From contig NZ_WJIC01000007.1 in assembly GCF_009649815.1 (NCBI RefSeq), positions 1 to 64,000 on the forward strand: DNA of 64,000 nt, read 5' to 3'. Shown in pieces: positions 21,985 to 30,374 of the stretch. A model generated the notes under the pieces. It was given only the letters and a program-made list of their open reading frames with translations. It had not been told where the DNA came from and searched no databases. The first letter of the stretch is position 1. The number at the start of each line of letters is the position of its first letter. The stretch is from Nocardia sp. SYP-A9097. GTDB lineage: Bacteria; Actinomycetota; Actinomycetes; Mycobacteriales; Mycobacteriaceae. Made by a program: the position numbers and the translations under genes.

Positions 21985-23277
21985 TCAGGCCGCGCGGGGC
22001 GGGTCCAGAACCTTTGCCACCGGGGTCTTTTCGACCTCGCTGAAGCCGGGGCGGCCGGTGCCGATGAAGGCGACGAGCCAGGAGAAGATCGCGGCGAAGC
22101 GGTTGCGGAAGCCGACCAGGTAGAACAGGTGGACGGCCAGCCAGGTGATCCAGGCGATGGTGCCGGTGAACTTGATCTTGTCGTTGATCTTGGTGACGGC
22201 GCTGAAGCGGCTGATGACCGCCATGCTGCCCTTGTCCCAGTAGTTGAACTCGGTGGCCGCCTGCTTCTTGCCGCGAATGATGTCCGCGACGTGGCGGCCC
22301 TCCTGCATGGCGACCGGCGACTGGCCGGGGTAGCCCTTGAGTGAGGTCATATCGCCGATGGCGTAGATATCGGCGTGGCCGCCGACGGTGCAGTCCGGAT
22401 TGATGAGAAGTCTTCCGGCCCGGTCGGTTTCGCAGCCGGTGGCCTCGGCCAGCAGCTGCGCGAAGCCGCCCGCCTGTACGCCGGCCGACCACACCACGGT
22501 CTCGGCGGCGATACCGCGCTCCACACCGTCCTTGCTCTTGACGGTCACCTTGCCCTCGTCGATATCGGTGACGAAGGTGTCGACCAGCACCTCGACGCCG
22601 CTCTTGCTGAGCGAGCCCTTCGCGTACTCCGACAGTCCGCCGCCGAACGGGGGCAGCACCACGCCCGCGCCCTCGACCAGAATCACCGAATCATCGGTGT
22701 GGTAATACCTTTTCGCGAGTTCCTTGAGCTGGCCCGCGACCTCGACACCGGTCGCGCCCGCGCCCACGACGACAAAGCTGAGCAGGCGGCGGCGGGTCTC
22801 CGGATCGGCGGTCTTGGCCTCGGTGAAGACGCGATCGATCTGCGCGCGCAGCGCCTTGGCATCGTCGATCGTCTTGAGCGAATAGGTCTTGTCCGCGAAA
22901 TCGTCACGGCCGAAGTAGGACTGGTTCGCGCCGGTGGCGGCGATCAGTGAGCCGTAGCGGATCCGGCGGGTGCCTTCGGCGGTCTCATAGGTGAGGATCG
23001 CGTTCGCGGCGTCGATGGCGGTCACCTTGCCGATCCTGGTCTCACCGTGCTTGTGATGCTTGAGGATGTTCTTGATGGGCGGGGCGATCTCATCCGACGC
23101 CAGCACACCCGTCGCAACTTGGTAGAGCAGTGGCTGGAAAAGGTGTTCGGGGGTACTCGAAATCAGAACGTACGGAACTCCAGACTTATTGAGCTGTTTG
23201 GCGGCGGCAAGCCCACCGAAGCCCGAACCAACAATGACGACCTCTACGGTCTCGACACCCGCACCCGCGAACGACAT
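21985..23277 (-). CDS. ndh: Type II NADH dehydrogenase
   Basis: A 430-aa flavoprotein that should pass electrons from NADH to menaquinone at the membrane without proton pumping. It has two dinucleotide folds: VVIVGSGFGGLAAAKQL for FAD near residue 14, and FVVVGAGATGVEVAGQL for NADH near residue 165. It also has DIYAIGDMTSL and a quinone-site stretch SPVAMQEGRHVA. The C-terminal amphipathic and hydrophobic region (WITWLAVHLFYLVGFRNRF) should attach it to the membrane. AAGGAGG lies 5 nt before the ATG. It diverges from a LysR gene that may regulate it. Confidence 0.92.
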   Translation of the reverse strand: MSFAGAGVETVEVVIVGSGFGGLAAAKQLNKSGVPYVLISSTPEHLFQPLLYQVATGVLASDEIAPPIKNILKHHKHGETRIGKVTAIDAANAILTYETAEGTRRIRYGSLIAATGANQSYFGRDDFADKTYSLKTIDDAKALRAQIDRVFTEAKTADPETRRRLLSFVVVGAGATGVEVAGQLKELAKRYYHTDDSVILVEGAGVVLPPFGGGLSEYAKGSLSKSGVEVLVDTFVTDIDEGKVTVKSKDGVERGIAAETVVWSAGVQAGGFAQLLAEATGCETDRAGRLLINPDCTVGGHADIYAIGDMTSLKGYPGQSPVAMQEGRHVADIIRGKKQAATEFNYWDKGSMAVISRFSAVTKINDKIKFTGTIAWITWLAVHLFYLVGFRNRFAAIFSWLVAFIGTGRPGFSEVEKTPVAKVLDPPRAA

Positions 23278-23344
23278 GACAGCCTCCTTCTCTCATGACT
23301 AACCGTGATTCGAAGCGCGGATGTTCCAGGGGTCAGGGCGCATA

Positions 23345-23371
23345 ATCAATATGACTCTTATCTAGATTGAT
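23345..23371. promoter_or_regulatory. Inverted repeat ATCAAT-N15-ATTGAT in the ndh/lysR divergent region
   Basis: This long-spaced dyad lies 20 bp before the lysR start and 68 bp before ndh. Two half-sites one and a half to two helical turns apart in a divergent promoter are typical of LysR-type control. The call is a pattern match. Confidence 0.4.
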
Positions 23372-23390
23372 CATGAATTGGAGAAGTCCC

Positions 23391-24248
23391 GTGGAGCTGC
23401 GTCAGCTGGCCTACTTCGTCGCCGTCTGCGAGGAGCTCAGTTTCAGCCGCGCGGCGACCCGCTGCTTCATCTCGCAGTCGGCCATCAGCCACCAGATCGC
23501 GCGGCTGGAAAGAGACCTCGGGGTACCTCTTTTCGAGCGGTCCACACGATCGGTTGTACCCACCGACGCGACCACTCGGCTACTTCCTCTTGCGAAGCAA
23601 ATGCTGAGCCTGGAATCCGCCATTCGCGCAGCTGTACGCGCTTCCGGACCACGAATTCGCCTCGCCGCCAATATGAGCTTCGCAACAAGATCACTGTCCG
23701 CCATTGCCGGAGCACGCGAGGCGCATCCGGGCGCGGAGATCGAATTCGTCATCAAGCCCTTCCGCCAGCGCATTCAAGCCGTGGCCGACGGAGATTGTGA
23801 TCTCGCCCTCATTCGAGGCAGCGTGGATCAGCCCGGATTGACCGTCGAAAAACTCTGGGTGGAAGACCTCGTCCTCGCCACTTCGACCGCCCATCCCCTC
23901 GCCGGCCGCACGGATGTGACACTCGCCATGCTCAGCGCCTATCCGCTATTACTCCCCGGGGAACACGATCAGGTGCTGTTACACAATGTGGTTCGCTCCG
24001 CCTTCGCCGATCTACCCACCGGCCCGGCCTACGGCCCACCCATTCCCCCGGACCACACCGCCACCATGGAACTCATCAATCGGCCGGACGCCTGGACCAT
24101 CCTCTACGCCGACAGCCACACCGAAGGCATCGCGACCCTCCGCCTCACCGGCCACCCCCTCCGCATCCCGGTATCGGCGGTGGTACGCAGCGATATCCGC
24201 CCCTCCCCCATCCTCACCACCCTGCTCGCCGCCCTGCACTGCGCCTGA
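23391..24248 (+). CDS. LysR-family transcriptional regulator
   Basis: A 285-aa regulator with the N-terminal HTH LRQLAYFVAVCEELSFSRAATRCFISQSAISHQIARLERDLGVPLFERSTR and a periplasmic-binding-like effector domain. The GTG at 23391 is chosen because GGAG lies 7 nt upstream and homology starts at once; ATGs at 23367 and 23373 would add only a few residues. It is divergent from ndh, 113 bp away. It may respond to redox or an aromatic effector; the target is inferred from position. Confidence 0.88.
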   Translation: MELRQLAYFVAVCEELSFSRAATRCFISQSAISHQIARLERDLGVPLFERSTRSVVPTDATTRLLPLAKQMLSLESAIRAAVRASGPRIRLAANMSFATRSLSAIAGAREAHPGAEIEFVIKPFRQRIQAVADGDCDLALIRGSVDQPGLTVEKLWVEDLVLATSTAHPLAGRTDVTLAMLSAYPLLLPGEHDQVLLHNVVRSAFADLPTGPAYGPPIPPDHTATMELINRPDAWTILYADSHTEGIATLRLTGHPLRIPVSAVVRSDIRPSPILTTLLAALHCA

Positions 24249-24543
24249 ATTCGCGCGACGCCGCCGACTATCTCTGGTTCGATCATGTCGAGCCATGGCG
24301 AAAGTGGTTCGCAGGTAGGGGGAATCATGAATCCGTGTCCGCAGTGCGGAATGCTCGACCAAGTACGCGGCATACGCGCGATCATCTTGTGTTCGACCCG
24401 TATACCGGGACACACTTTCCCCCCGAAGGTACGACCGGATACCTCTTTCATCGCTTTCCGGAACCGGCATCGATGGCGAAAGTCGATCGACCGCAGCAGT
24501 ATTGAGAGCGCATGAGGGCACCACGCGTCCTAGGCTGAGGTTC
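24249..24543. other. Intergenic stretch with coding-like debris
   Basis: No complete gene is apparent. A short frame from ATG 24327 with a GGGGGA site upstream begins MNPCPQCGMLDQVRG, which looks like a zinc-ribbon N-terminus, but it loses resemblance at once. A different frame around 24362-24514 reads DHLVFDPYTGTHFPPEGTTGYLFHRFPEPASMAKVD, with plausible amino-acid use and a stop. Together these look like one small gene broken by a frameshift or deletion. Its identity is not recognised. Confidence 0.3.
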
Positions 24544-24960
24544 GTGAGCCAGGAGAATATGCGGGCCTCCGATGCCGACCGCGAGCAGATTGTCACCAAA
24601 CTGCGGGCGGCCATGGATGACGGCCGGATCAATCTGCACGAATTCGATGAGCGGGTGCAGCAGGTCTACGCCGCCCGAACCTACGGTGAGCTGACGCCGG
24701 TGCTGTCCGACCTTCCCGTGCAGCGGAATTCGCGCTCCGGGCCGAAGATCGCCGCGGAGCCGAGTGTCTTCCCGCTCTGGGTCAAGATCATGTGGACGCC
24801 TTGGGTTTTCGTGAATATCCTGGTCATTTTGATCTGGCTCGCAACCGGGATGGGCTACTTCTGGCCGTTCTGGGTGGCCGTGCCGTGGGGATTGGCGCTG
24901 TTCATTCCGAGCACGGTCGGCTACCTGCTCAATAAGGACAAGGGTCACGGCGCGCCTTGA
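24544..24960 (+). CDS. DUF1707 domain membrane protein
   Basis: A 138-aa protein. Residues 6-60 are the DUF1707 module (MRASDADREQIVTKLRAAMDDGRINLHEFDERVQQVYAARTYGELTPVLSDLP), found in many actinobacterial small membrane proteins. Two transmembrane helices follow (MWTPWVFVNILVILIWLATGMGYF; FWVAVPWGLALFIPSTVGYLL). The GTG at 24544 places the domain at the usual distance from the N-terminus. An ATG at 24559 is possible but has its AGGAG only 3 nt away. Function unknown. Confidence 0.85.
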   Translation: MSQENMRASDADREQIVTKLRAAMDDGRINLHEFDERVQQVYAARTYGELTPVLSDLPVQRNSRSGPKIAAEPSVFPLWVKIMWTPWVFVNILVILIWLATGMGYFWPFWVAVPWGLALFIPSTVGYLLNKDKGHGAP

Positions 24961-24993
24961 CTCTCCAGCAACGGGAGACCTGATCCTCAAAGT

Positions 24994-25554
24994 ATGAAAC
25001 TGGATCTGACCAAGACCGATAAGAACTACTACGCCGCACCCGCGAATCCGGTGCTGCGCACGTTCGGCACCTACTCGTACGCCACCGTCACCGGCTCGGG
25101 CGCACCACTCGGTCCGGCCTATACCGAGGCCGTGGCCACCCTGTATCGCGCGGCCTACGGTGCGAAGAAACTGGCCAAGGCCGCCGATCAGGATTTCGTG
25201 GTCGCGAAGCTGGAGGGGCTGTGGTGGGTGGAGTCCGATGCGCCGCCGCTCACGATCCCGCGCGAGGAGTGGCATTGGAAGATGCTGATCCGCCTCCCCG
25301 AATACGTCACCGCGGACATGGTTTCCGGGGCGACCTTCGAAACCCTCACCGAGGGCGAATCGATTCAGATCATGCACGTCGGCCCGTATTCGGCCGAACC
25401 CGAAACCCTGTCCCGCATGGACGCTTTCATGCAGGCCGAAGGCTTGACCATGAACGGCCGCCACCACGAGATCTACCTATCGGACCCACGTAAGTCGGCC
25501 GAGGCCACCATGAAAACCATTCTGCGCCACCCGGTTCGGCGCATCTCCGCCTAA
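24994..25554 (+). CDS. GyrI-like small-molecule-binding protein
   Basis: A 186-aa stand-alone GyrI-like (SHS2-type) domain: MKLDLTKTDKNYYAAPANP, a GTYSYATVTGSGAP strand, EGLWWVESD, WHWKMLIRLPEYV, IMHVGPYSAEPETL and HHEIYLSDPRKSAEATMKTILRHPV. Such proteins bind or hydrolyse small hydrophobic molecules; the ligand is unknown. Its stop overlaps the stop of the convergent next gene by 3 bases. Confidence 0.82.
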   Translation: MKLDLTKTDKNYYAAPANPVLRTFGTYSYATVTGSGAPLGPAYTEAVATLYRAAYGAKKLAKAADQDFVVAKLEGLWWVESDAPPLTIPREEWHWKMLIRLPEYVTADMVSGATFETLTEGESIQIMHVGPYSAEPETLSRMDAFMQAEGLTMNGRHHEIYLSDPRKSAEATMKTILRHPVRRISA

Positions 25555-25943
25555 TCCGGAACCGAGGTTTCATGGACGGTGCGCCAGAGATGGGTCCGCC
25601 CATCGGTGACCAGCACCGCGGTCACCGTCCGGCGCGAGCGAACCTCGCCCATGACGTTCTCGGCGACGAACCGCAACACAATGAGATTCCCACTGCGCGC
25701 GATCTCCTGCACCTCGGAGACCTCGATCTCCAACCCCGGCTGCGCATTCCGCGCCGACCACACCCCGGCCAGCAATGTCTCCCGATCCACCGCATGCCCG
25801 GTCGTCACCACCGACGTGAACGCCTCATCCAGCTGCCCGGAAATCCGGTCGAACACCTTCGGCAGCGCATCGGACCCCAGCCACTCGGCCAGATCCCAGT
25901 GCAGCGCGGCGGCGATGTCGGTCAGCTCGGGTTGTGTTGGCAT
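25551..25943 (-). CDS. NTF2-like (SnoaL/DUF4440-type) protein
   Basis: A 130-aa protein with the alpha+beta pattern of the NTF2-like superfamily: AAALHWDLAEWLGSDALPKVFDRISGQLDEAFTSVVTTG, DRETLLAGVWSARN, VSEVQEIARSGNLIVLRFVAENVM, VTAVLVTDGRTHLWRTVHET. The ATG at 25943 gives a normal length; the longer frame from 26036 crosses a terminator. Enzymatic role unknown. It converges on the GyrI-like gene with overlapping ends. Confidence 0.7.
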   Translation of the reverse strand: MPTQPELTDIAAALHWDLAEWLGSDALPKVFDRISGQLDEAFTSVVTTGHAVDRETLLAGVWSARNAQPGLEIEVSEVQEIARSGNLIVLRFVAENVMGEVRSRRTVTAVLVTDGRTHLWRTVHETSVPD

Positions 25944-26003
25944 ATAGACATTCTCGATCTCTGTCCAGCCGGGGTCACCTCGACTGGGACTCCCCCGAAT
26001 ACA

Positions 26004-26037
26004 AGTGACCCCCGGCCTTTTCGGGCCGGGGGTCACT
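26004..26037. terminator. Bidirectional terminator after fixB
   Basis: A 14-bp perfect stem (arms 26004-26017 and 26024-26037, core GACCCCCGGCC) with a 6-nt loop sits 24 bp beyond the fixB stop. It should close the fixA-fixB transcript. Confidence 0.75.
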
Positions 26038-26061
26038 CTATGCGCTCAGCGCGAGACTTTC

Positions 26062-27021
26062 TCAACCCTTGTGGGCCTTGACCGCCTCGGTCAGCTGCGG
26101 GGCGACGTTGAACAGGTCGCCGACGATGCCGTAGTCGCTGATCTCGAAGATGGGGGCTTCCTCGTCCTTGTTGACAGCGACGATGGTCTTCGAGGTCTGC
26201 ATGCCCGCACGGTGCTGGATCGCGCCGGAGATACCGAGCGCGATGTACAGCTGCGGGGAGACCGTCTTACCGGTCTGACCGACCTGGAACTGGCCCGGGT
26301 AGTAGCCCGAGTCGACGGCGGCACGCGAAGCGCCGACGGCGGCACCCAACGCGTCCGCGAGGGGCTCGACGACCTTGCCGAAGTTGTCGGCCGAGCCGAC
26401 ACCACGGCCACCGGAGACCACGATGGCGGCCTCGGTCAGCTCGGGACGATCGCCACCGACATTGGGCTCACGGGAGATGACCTTGGTGACGCCCTCTTCC
26501 TGGGCGGGCACCTCGACGACGACCTTCTCACCGGCCGCGGCCTGCGGGGCCGCCTCGATGGCGCCGGGGCGCACCGAGATGACCGGGACGTCGCCGGTGG
26601 CCTTGGCGGCCACGGTGAACGCGCCACCGAAGATCGAATGCTGCACGGCGCCATCGGCATCGACCGCGATGACGTCGACGAGCAGGCCGGAGCCGATGCG
26701 CGCGGCGAGGCGGCCCGACACCTCCTTGCCGTCGGCGGTGGCGGCGACCAGGATCGCGGCCGGGGCGGCGGTCTCGGACAGGGCCGCGAGGACGTCGACC
26801 TTCGGGGTCACCAGGAAGCCTTCGGCCTCATCGGATTCCGCGACGTAGATCTTCTCGGCACCGGCGGCGGCGAGGGCGTCGGCCAGCTTGTCGGCGGTGC
26901 CGGAGGTGGCGACCACGACGGCGGCCGGGGTGCCCAGACCGCGAGCGGCGGTGAGGAGTTCGGTGGTCACCTTCTTGGGCGCACCATCGGCGTGCTCCAC
27001 GAGCACAAGTACTTCTGCCAT
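26062..27021 (-). CDS. fixB: Electron transfer flavoprotein alpha subunit
   Basis: A 319-aa ETF alpha subunit (EtfA/FixB) that, with the beta subunit encoded just upstream, carries electrons from acyl-CoA dehydrogenases to the respiratory chain. The N-terminal domain is MAEVLVLVEHADGAPKKVTTELLTAARGL. The C-terminal FAD domain has VSGGRGVGSADNFGKVVEPLADALGAAVGASRAAVDSGY, QVGQTGKTVSPQLYIALGISGAIQH and VAVNKDEEAPIFEISDYGIVGDL. AGGAG lies 9 nt before the ATG at 27021. The pair matches Rv3028c-Rv3029c of M. tuberculosis. Confidence 0.95.
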   Translation of the reverse strand: MAEVLVLVEHADGAPKKVTTELLTAARGLGTPAAVVVATSGTADKLADALAAAGAEKIYVAESDEAEGFLVTPKVDVLAALSETAAPAAILVAATADGKEVSGRLAARIGSGLLVDVIAVDADGAVQHSIFGGAFTVAAKATGDVPVISVRPGAIEAAPQAAAGEKVVVEVPAQEEGVTKVISREPNVGGDRPELTEAAIVVSGGRGVGSADNFGKVVEPLADALGAAVGASRAAVDSGYYPGQFQVGQTGKTVSPQLYIALGISGAIQHRAGMQTSKTIVAVNKDEEAPIFEISDYGIVGDLFNVAPQLTEAVKAHKG

Positions 27022-27058
27022 TGTCTTTCTCTCCTGAAGTTCGTTGGGCTCGGGGGCT

Positions 27059-27844
27059 TTAGATGATCTTCTGACCGACCAGGTAGGTGGCGATCTGCTG
27101 GCCGCCCTCACCCTCGTCGACGATCTTCTCGCCCGCCGTGCGCGCCGGCTTCGGGGTCACACCGGTCACCTGGGTGCCGGAGTTCGCAACACCGACGGTC
27201 TCCGGGTCGACACCCAGATCGGCCAGCGTGAAGGTCTGAACTTCCTTCTTCTTCGCGGCCATGATGCCCTTGAAGGACGGGAAGCGCGGCTCGTTGATCT
27301 TCTCGGTAACCGAGACGATGGCCGGGAGAGTGGCCTCGAGCTTGAACACGCCTTCGTCGGTCTCGCGCTCACCGGTGATGCGCTCGCCGTCGACAACCAG
27401 CTTGCGCAGGTGGGTCAGCTGCGGCAGACCCAGGTACTCGGCGATGATGGCCGGGACGGCGCCCGAACGGCCGTCGGTGGCCTCGTTGCCGGCGATGACG
27501 AGCTCGATGCCCTCGATCTGGCCGAGAGCCGCGGCCAGCACGTAGGCGGTCTGCACGGCGTCGGAGCCGTGGATCGCGTCATCGTTGATGTGAATGGCCT
27601 TGTCGGCGCCCATGGACAGCGCCTTGCGGATGGCCTCGGTGGCACGGGCCGGGCCCATTGCCAACACGGTGACCTCGCCGCCCTGGGCCTCCTTGATCAG
27701 CAGCGCTTCTTCGACAGCGCGCTCGTTGATCTCGTCGAGGATGGCGTCGGCGGCCTCGCGGTCGAGGGTGTAGTCACCATCGGTCAGCTTGCGCTCGGAC
27801 CAGGTGTCAGGAACCTGCTTGATCAGTACGACGATGTTGGGCAT
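27059..27844 (-). CDS. fixA: Electron transfer flavoprotein beta subunit
   Basis: A 261-aa ETF beta subunit (EtfB/FixA). Recognisable parts are IVVLIKQVPDTWSERKL, NERAVEEALLIKE, VLAMGPARATEAIRKALSMGADKAIHI, ELVIAGNEATDGRSGAVPAIIAEYLGLP and the AMP-binding region near ITGERETDEGVFKLEATLPAIVSVTE. It is 37 bp upstream of fixB and cotranscribed. The promoter region holds a 22-bp palindrome shared with the divergent MGLP genes. AGGAGG is present 13 nt upstream of the ATG. Confidence 0.95.
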   Translation of the reverse strand: MPNIVVLIKQVPDTWSERKLTDGDYTLDREAADAILDEINERAVEEALLIKEAQGGEVTVLAMGPARATEAIRKALSMGADKAIHINDDAIHGSDAVQTAYVLAAALGQIEGIELVIAGNEATDGRSGAVPAIIAEYLGLPQLTHLRKLVVDGERITGERETDEGVFKLEATLPAIVSVTEKINEPRFPSFKGIMAAKKKEVQTFTLADLGVDPETVGVANSGTQVTGVTPKPARTAGEKIVDEGEGGQQIATYLVGQKII

Positions 27845-27945
27845 GGGTCTTCGTCGACCTCCTGTTCTGATGGCACGGGTGTGGCGGTCGCACGATCGAC
27901 TGGCCGTACGTCCACAAGTAGCTCGCGCTGGAGATTACCCTACGT

Positions 27946-27967
27946 TAAGTTACCCGTGGGTAACTTA
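27946..27967. promoter_or_regulatory. 22-bp palindrome between fixA and the MGLP methyltransferase gene
   Basis: Two perfect 10-bp arms, TAAGTTACCC and GGGTAACTTA, flank a GT centre. An additional half-site TTACCC lies 11-15 bp to the left (27935-27940). The site is 102 bp before fixA and 69 bp before the methyltransferase start. Size and symmetry fit a TetR-family operator. No regulator gene is adjacent. Confidence 0.6.
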
Positions 27968-28035
27968 GGCTGTGATGTTCTCCATCGGCCGATCCGGTCG
28001 CCGCTGTGATATGGGCAACCGCTAACGTCGATCCA

Positions 28036-28818
28036 ATGAGCGAGGCCGTGATACCCACCGAAAACCACACCGATCCCCTGCCTTTGACCGGTGAGCGGAC
28101 GGTGCCCGGCATCGCCGAGGAGAACTACTGGTTCCGTCGGCACGAGATCGCGTACGTCCGGTTGCTGGAGCACTGCGCGGGCAAGACCGTGCTCGAAGCC
28201 GGATCCGGAGAAGGCTACGGCGCCAACATGATCGCGGGGGTTGCCGCGAAGGTGACCGGACTCGACTACGACGACAGCGCGGTCGCGCACGTGCGGGCCA
28301 AGTACCCGGCGGTGGAAATGGTGCAGGGCAATCTCGCCGACCTGCCCCTCGAAGACGCATCCGTTGACGTCGTGGTGAATTTCCAAGTCATCGAACACCT
28401 TTGGGATCAGTCGCAGTTCATTCGCGAATGCCTGCGGGTACTGAAGCCGGGCGGGAAGCTGCTGATCAGCACACCCAACCGGATCACCTTCTCGCCGGGC
28501 CGCGATACCCCGCTCAACCCGTTCCACACCCGTGAACTCAATGCCGCCGAGCTGACCGAACTCTGTGTCGAGGCCGGTTTCCAGGTCGAGCTGATGGCGG
28601 GCGTTTTCCACGGCGCGGAACTCGTTGCCCTCGATGAGAAGTGGGGCGGATCGATCATCGACGCGCAGATCGCACGCGCCATCGCGGGCGAGCCGTGGCC
28701 CGCCGATCTGGCCGCCGATGTGGCCGCGGTGCGCACCGACGACTTCGAACTGCTCGCCGATTCGGCGGCCGATATCGATGCCAGCCTCGATCTGGTCGCC
28801 ATCGCGGTGAAGCCGTGA
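28036..28818 (+). CDS. SAM-dependent methyltransferase of the MGLP locus (Rv3030-like)
   Basis: A 260-aa class I methyltransferase with the SAM loop VLEAGSGEGYGANMIA, acidic motif II GLDYDDSAVAHVRAKYP, and VVNFQVIEHLWDQ, LKPGGKLLISTPNR. It is first in a row with the GH57 and GT4 genes, overlapping by 4 nt (GTGA). The equivalent M. tuberculosis genes Rv3030-Rv3032 make methylglucose lipopolysaccharide, cytoplasmic polysaccharides that bind fatty acyl chains. A role in O-methylating glucose residues follows from that context. The ATG at 28036 is preferred over an upstream GTG at 28006; no strong ribosome site is visible for either. Confidence 0.85.
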   Translation: MSEAVIPTENHTDPLPLTGERTVPGIAEENYWFRRHEIAYVRLLEHCAGKTVLEAGSGEGYGANMIAGVAAKVTGLDYDDSAVAHVRAKYPAVEMVQGNLADLPLEDASVDVVVNFQVIEHLWDQSQFIRECLRVLKPGGKLLISTPNRITFSPGRDTPLNPFHTRELNAAELTELCVEAGFQVELMAGVFHGAELVALDEKWGGSIIDAQIARAIAGEPWPADLAADVAAVRTDDFELLADSAADIDASLDLVAIAVKP

Positions 28819-30374
28819 GTGGCAGCACAACTCAGGTGCCGGGCCAGTTCACCCTGGTCCTGCACTCGCATCTGCCGTGGCTGGCACATCACGGGCGCTG
28901 GCCGGTCGGCGAGGAATGGCTGTACCAATCCTGGGCAGCCTCTTACCTTCCCGTCGCCAAGGTACTGAGAAAGCTTGCGGCGGAAGGGCGTTCGCATCTG
29001 CTGAGCCTCGGTATCACGCCGGTGCTCGCGGCGCAGCTGGACGACCCGCACAGTTTGTCCGGAATGCATCACTGGCTGGGCAATTGGCGGCTGCGCGCCG
29101 ACGAGGCGTCCATGGCCGGGAATACCGCGCTCGGCGGTCATGAGCATCGGCTCGCGAACGAATCCCTCGAAGATTTCGAAACCCGCTGGCGGCACGGGGC
29201 TTCGCCGGTATGGCGTGAGCTCATCGATGCCGAGGCCATCGAGCTGCTGGGCGGACCCCTGGCCCATCCGTTCCAGCCGCTGCTCGACGAGCGGCTGCGC
29301 GCCTATCAGCTGCGCGAGGGTCTGGCCGATGCGCGCGGGCGCTGGGGGCATACCCCCACCGGAATCTGGGCTCCCGAATGCGGATTCACGCCCGGCATGG
29401 AACGCGGTTACGACGCCGCGGGTGTGAAGCACTTCATGGTCGATGGCCCGGCCCTGCGCGGCGACACCACCCTGGGCCGGCCGGTGTGGGACTCCGATGT
29501 GGTCGCCTTCGGACGCGATCTGCATGTCAGCTACCGCGTGTGGTCCCCCAAATCCGGGTATCCGGGGCATGCCGCGTACCGTGATTTCCATCACTACGAT
29601 CACGCCACCGGTCTCAAACCCTCCCGCGTGACGGGCAAGACCGTCGCGGGTCCGGACAAGGCCCCCTACGATCCCGCGCTCGCCGCGGTGGCCGTCGAAC
29701 ACGATGTCGCCGATTTCGTCGCGACCGTGCGCGAACGGCTGATCTCCGAATCCGCGCGCATCGGCCGACCGGCCCTGGTCGTGGCCGCATTCGACACCGA
29801 ACTCTTCGGGCACTGGTGGCATGAGGGCCCGCAGTGGCTGGAGCAGGTGCTGCGCGCACTGCCCGAGGCGGGCATCAATGTCGGCACGCTCGCCGATGCC
29901 CGCGCCAATGGCTATGTCGGGGAATCGGTGCAGCTCAGCGACTCCTCCTGGGGTTCGGGCAAGGACTGGCGGGTGTGGGCCGGGGATCAGGTCCAGGATC
30001 TGGTCGACCTCAATGCCGAGATCGTGCGGCTCGCACTCGACACCCTCGACAAGATGCGCACCGAAAGCCCTTCCGGCGATGGCGAATCCACCTTCCACGG
30101 GCTGCGGGACCGGGTCGCCGATCAGCTGCTGCGCGAGGCGATTCTGACCGTCTCCAGCGACTGGGCGTTCATGGTCTCCAAGGATTCGGCCGCCGGGTAC
30201 GCGCGTGACCGAGCCCATGAACACGCACACGCCGTGCGCGAAATCGCCGCGGCGGTCGCTGCCGGACAACTCGCCAAAGCGGAGCAGTTGGCGGCAGGAT
30301 GGTACGCGGCCGACGGATTCTTCCCAGCGCTCGATGCGCGCAGGCTCGGCCCCGCTTCAGAAGGACCCCAATGA
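28815..30374 (+). CDS. GH57 alpha-glucan branching enzyme (Rv3031-like)
   Basis: A 519-aa glycoside hydrolase family 57 protein. The N-terminal motif is FTLVLHSHLPWLAHHG, the nucleophile region is GIWAPECGFTPGME, and the acid/base region is VVAAFDTELFGHWWHEGPQWL; the C-terminal part is helical. It should introduce branches into the alpha-(1->4)-glucan of MGLP. The GTG start at 28815 overlaps the methyltransferase stop, and its stop overlaps the glycosyltransferase ATG (ATGA), so three genes are translationally chained. Confidence 0.9.
   Translation: MSGSTTQVPGQFTLVLHSHLPWLAHHGRWPVGEEWLYQSWAASYLPVAKVLRKLAAEGRSHLLSLGITPVLAAQLDDPHSLSGMHHWLGNWRLRADEASMAGNTALGGHEHRLANESLEDFETRWRHGASPVWRELIDAEAIELLGGPLAHPFQPLLDERLRAYQLREGLADARGRWGHTPTGIWAPECGFTPGMERGYDAAGVKHFMVDGPALRGDTTLGRPVWDSDVVAFGRDLHVSYRVWSPKSGYPGHAAYRDFHHYDHATGLKPSRVTGKTVAGPDKAPYDPALAAVAVEHDVADFVATVRERLISESARIGRPALVVAAFDTELFGHWWHEGPQWLEQVLRALPEAGINVGTLADARANGYVGESVQLSDSSWGSGKDWRVWAGDQVQDLVDLNAEIVRLALDTLDKMRTESPSGDGESTFHGLRDRVADQLLREAILTVSSDWAFMVSKDSAAGYARDRAHEHAHAVREIAAAVAAGQLAKAEQLAAGWYAADGFFPALDARRLGPASEGPQ

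Noticed and set aside
28407..30269. 620-codon minus-strand open frame opposite the GH57 gene
   Set aside because: Antisense shadow; the plus-strand GH57 has all catalytic motifs.
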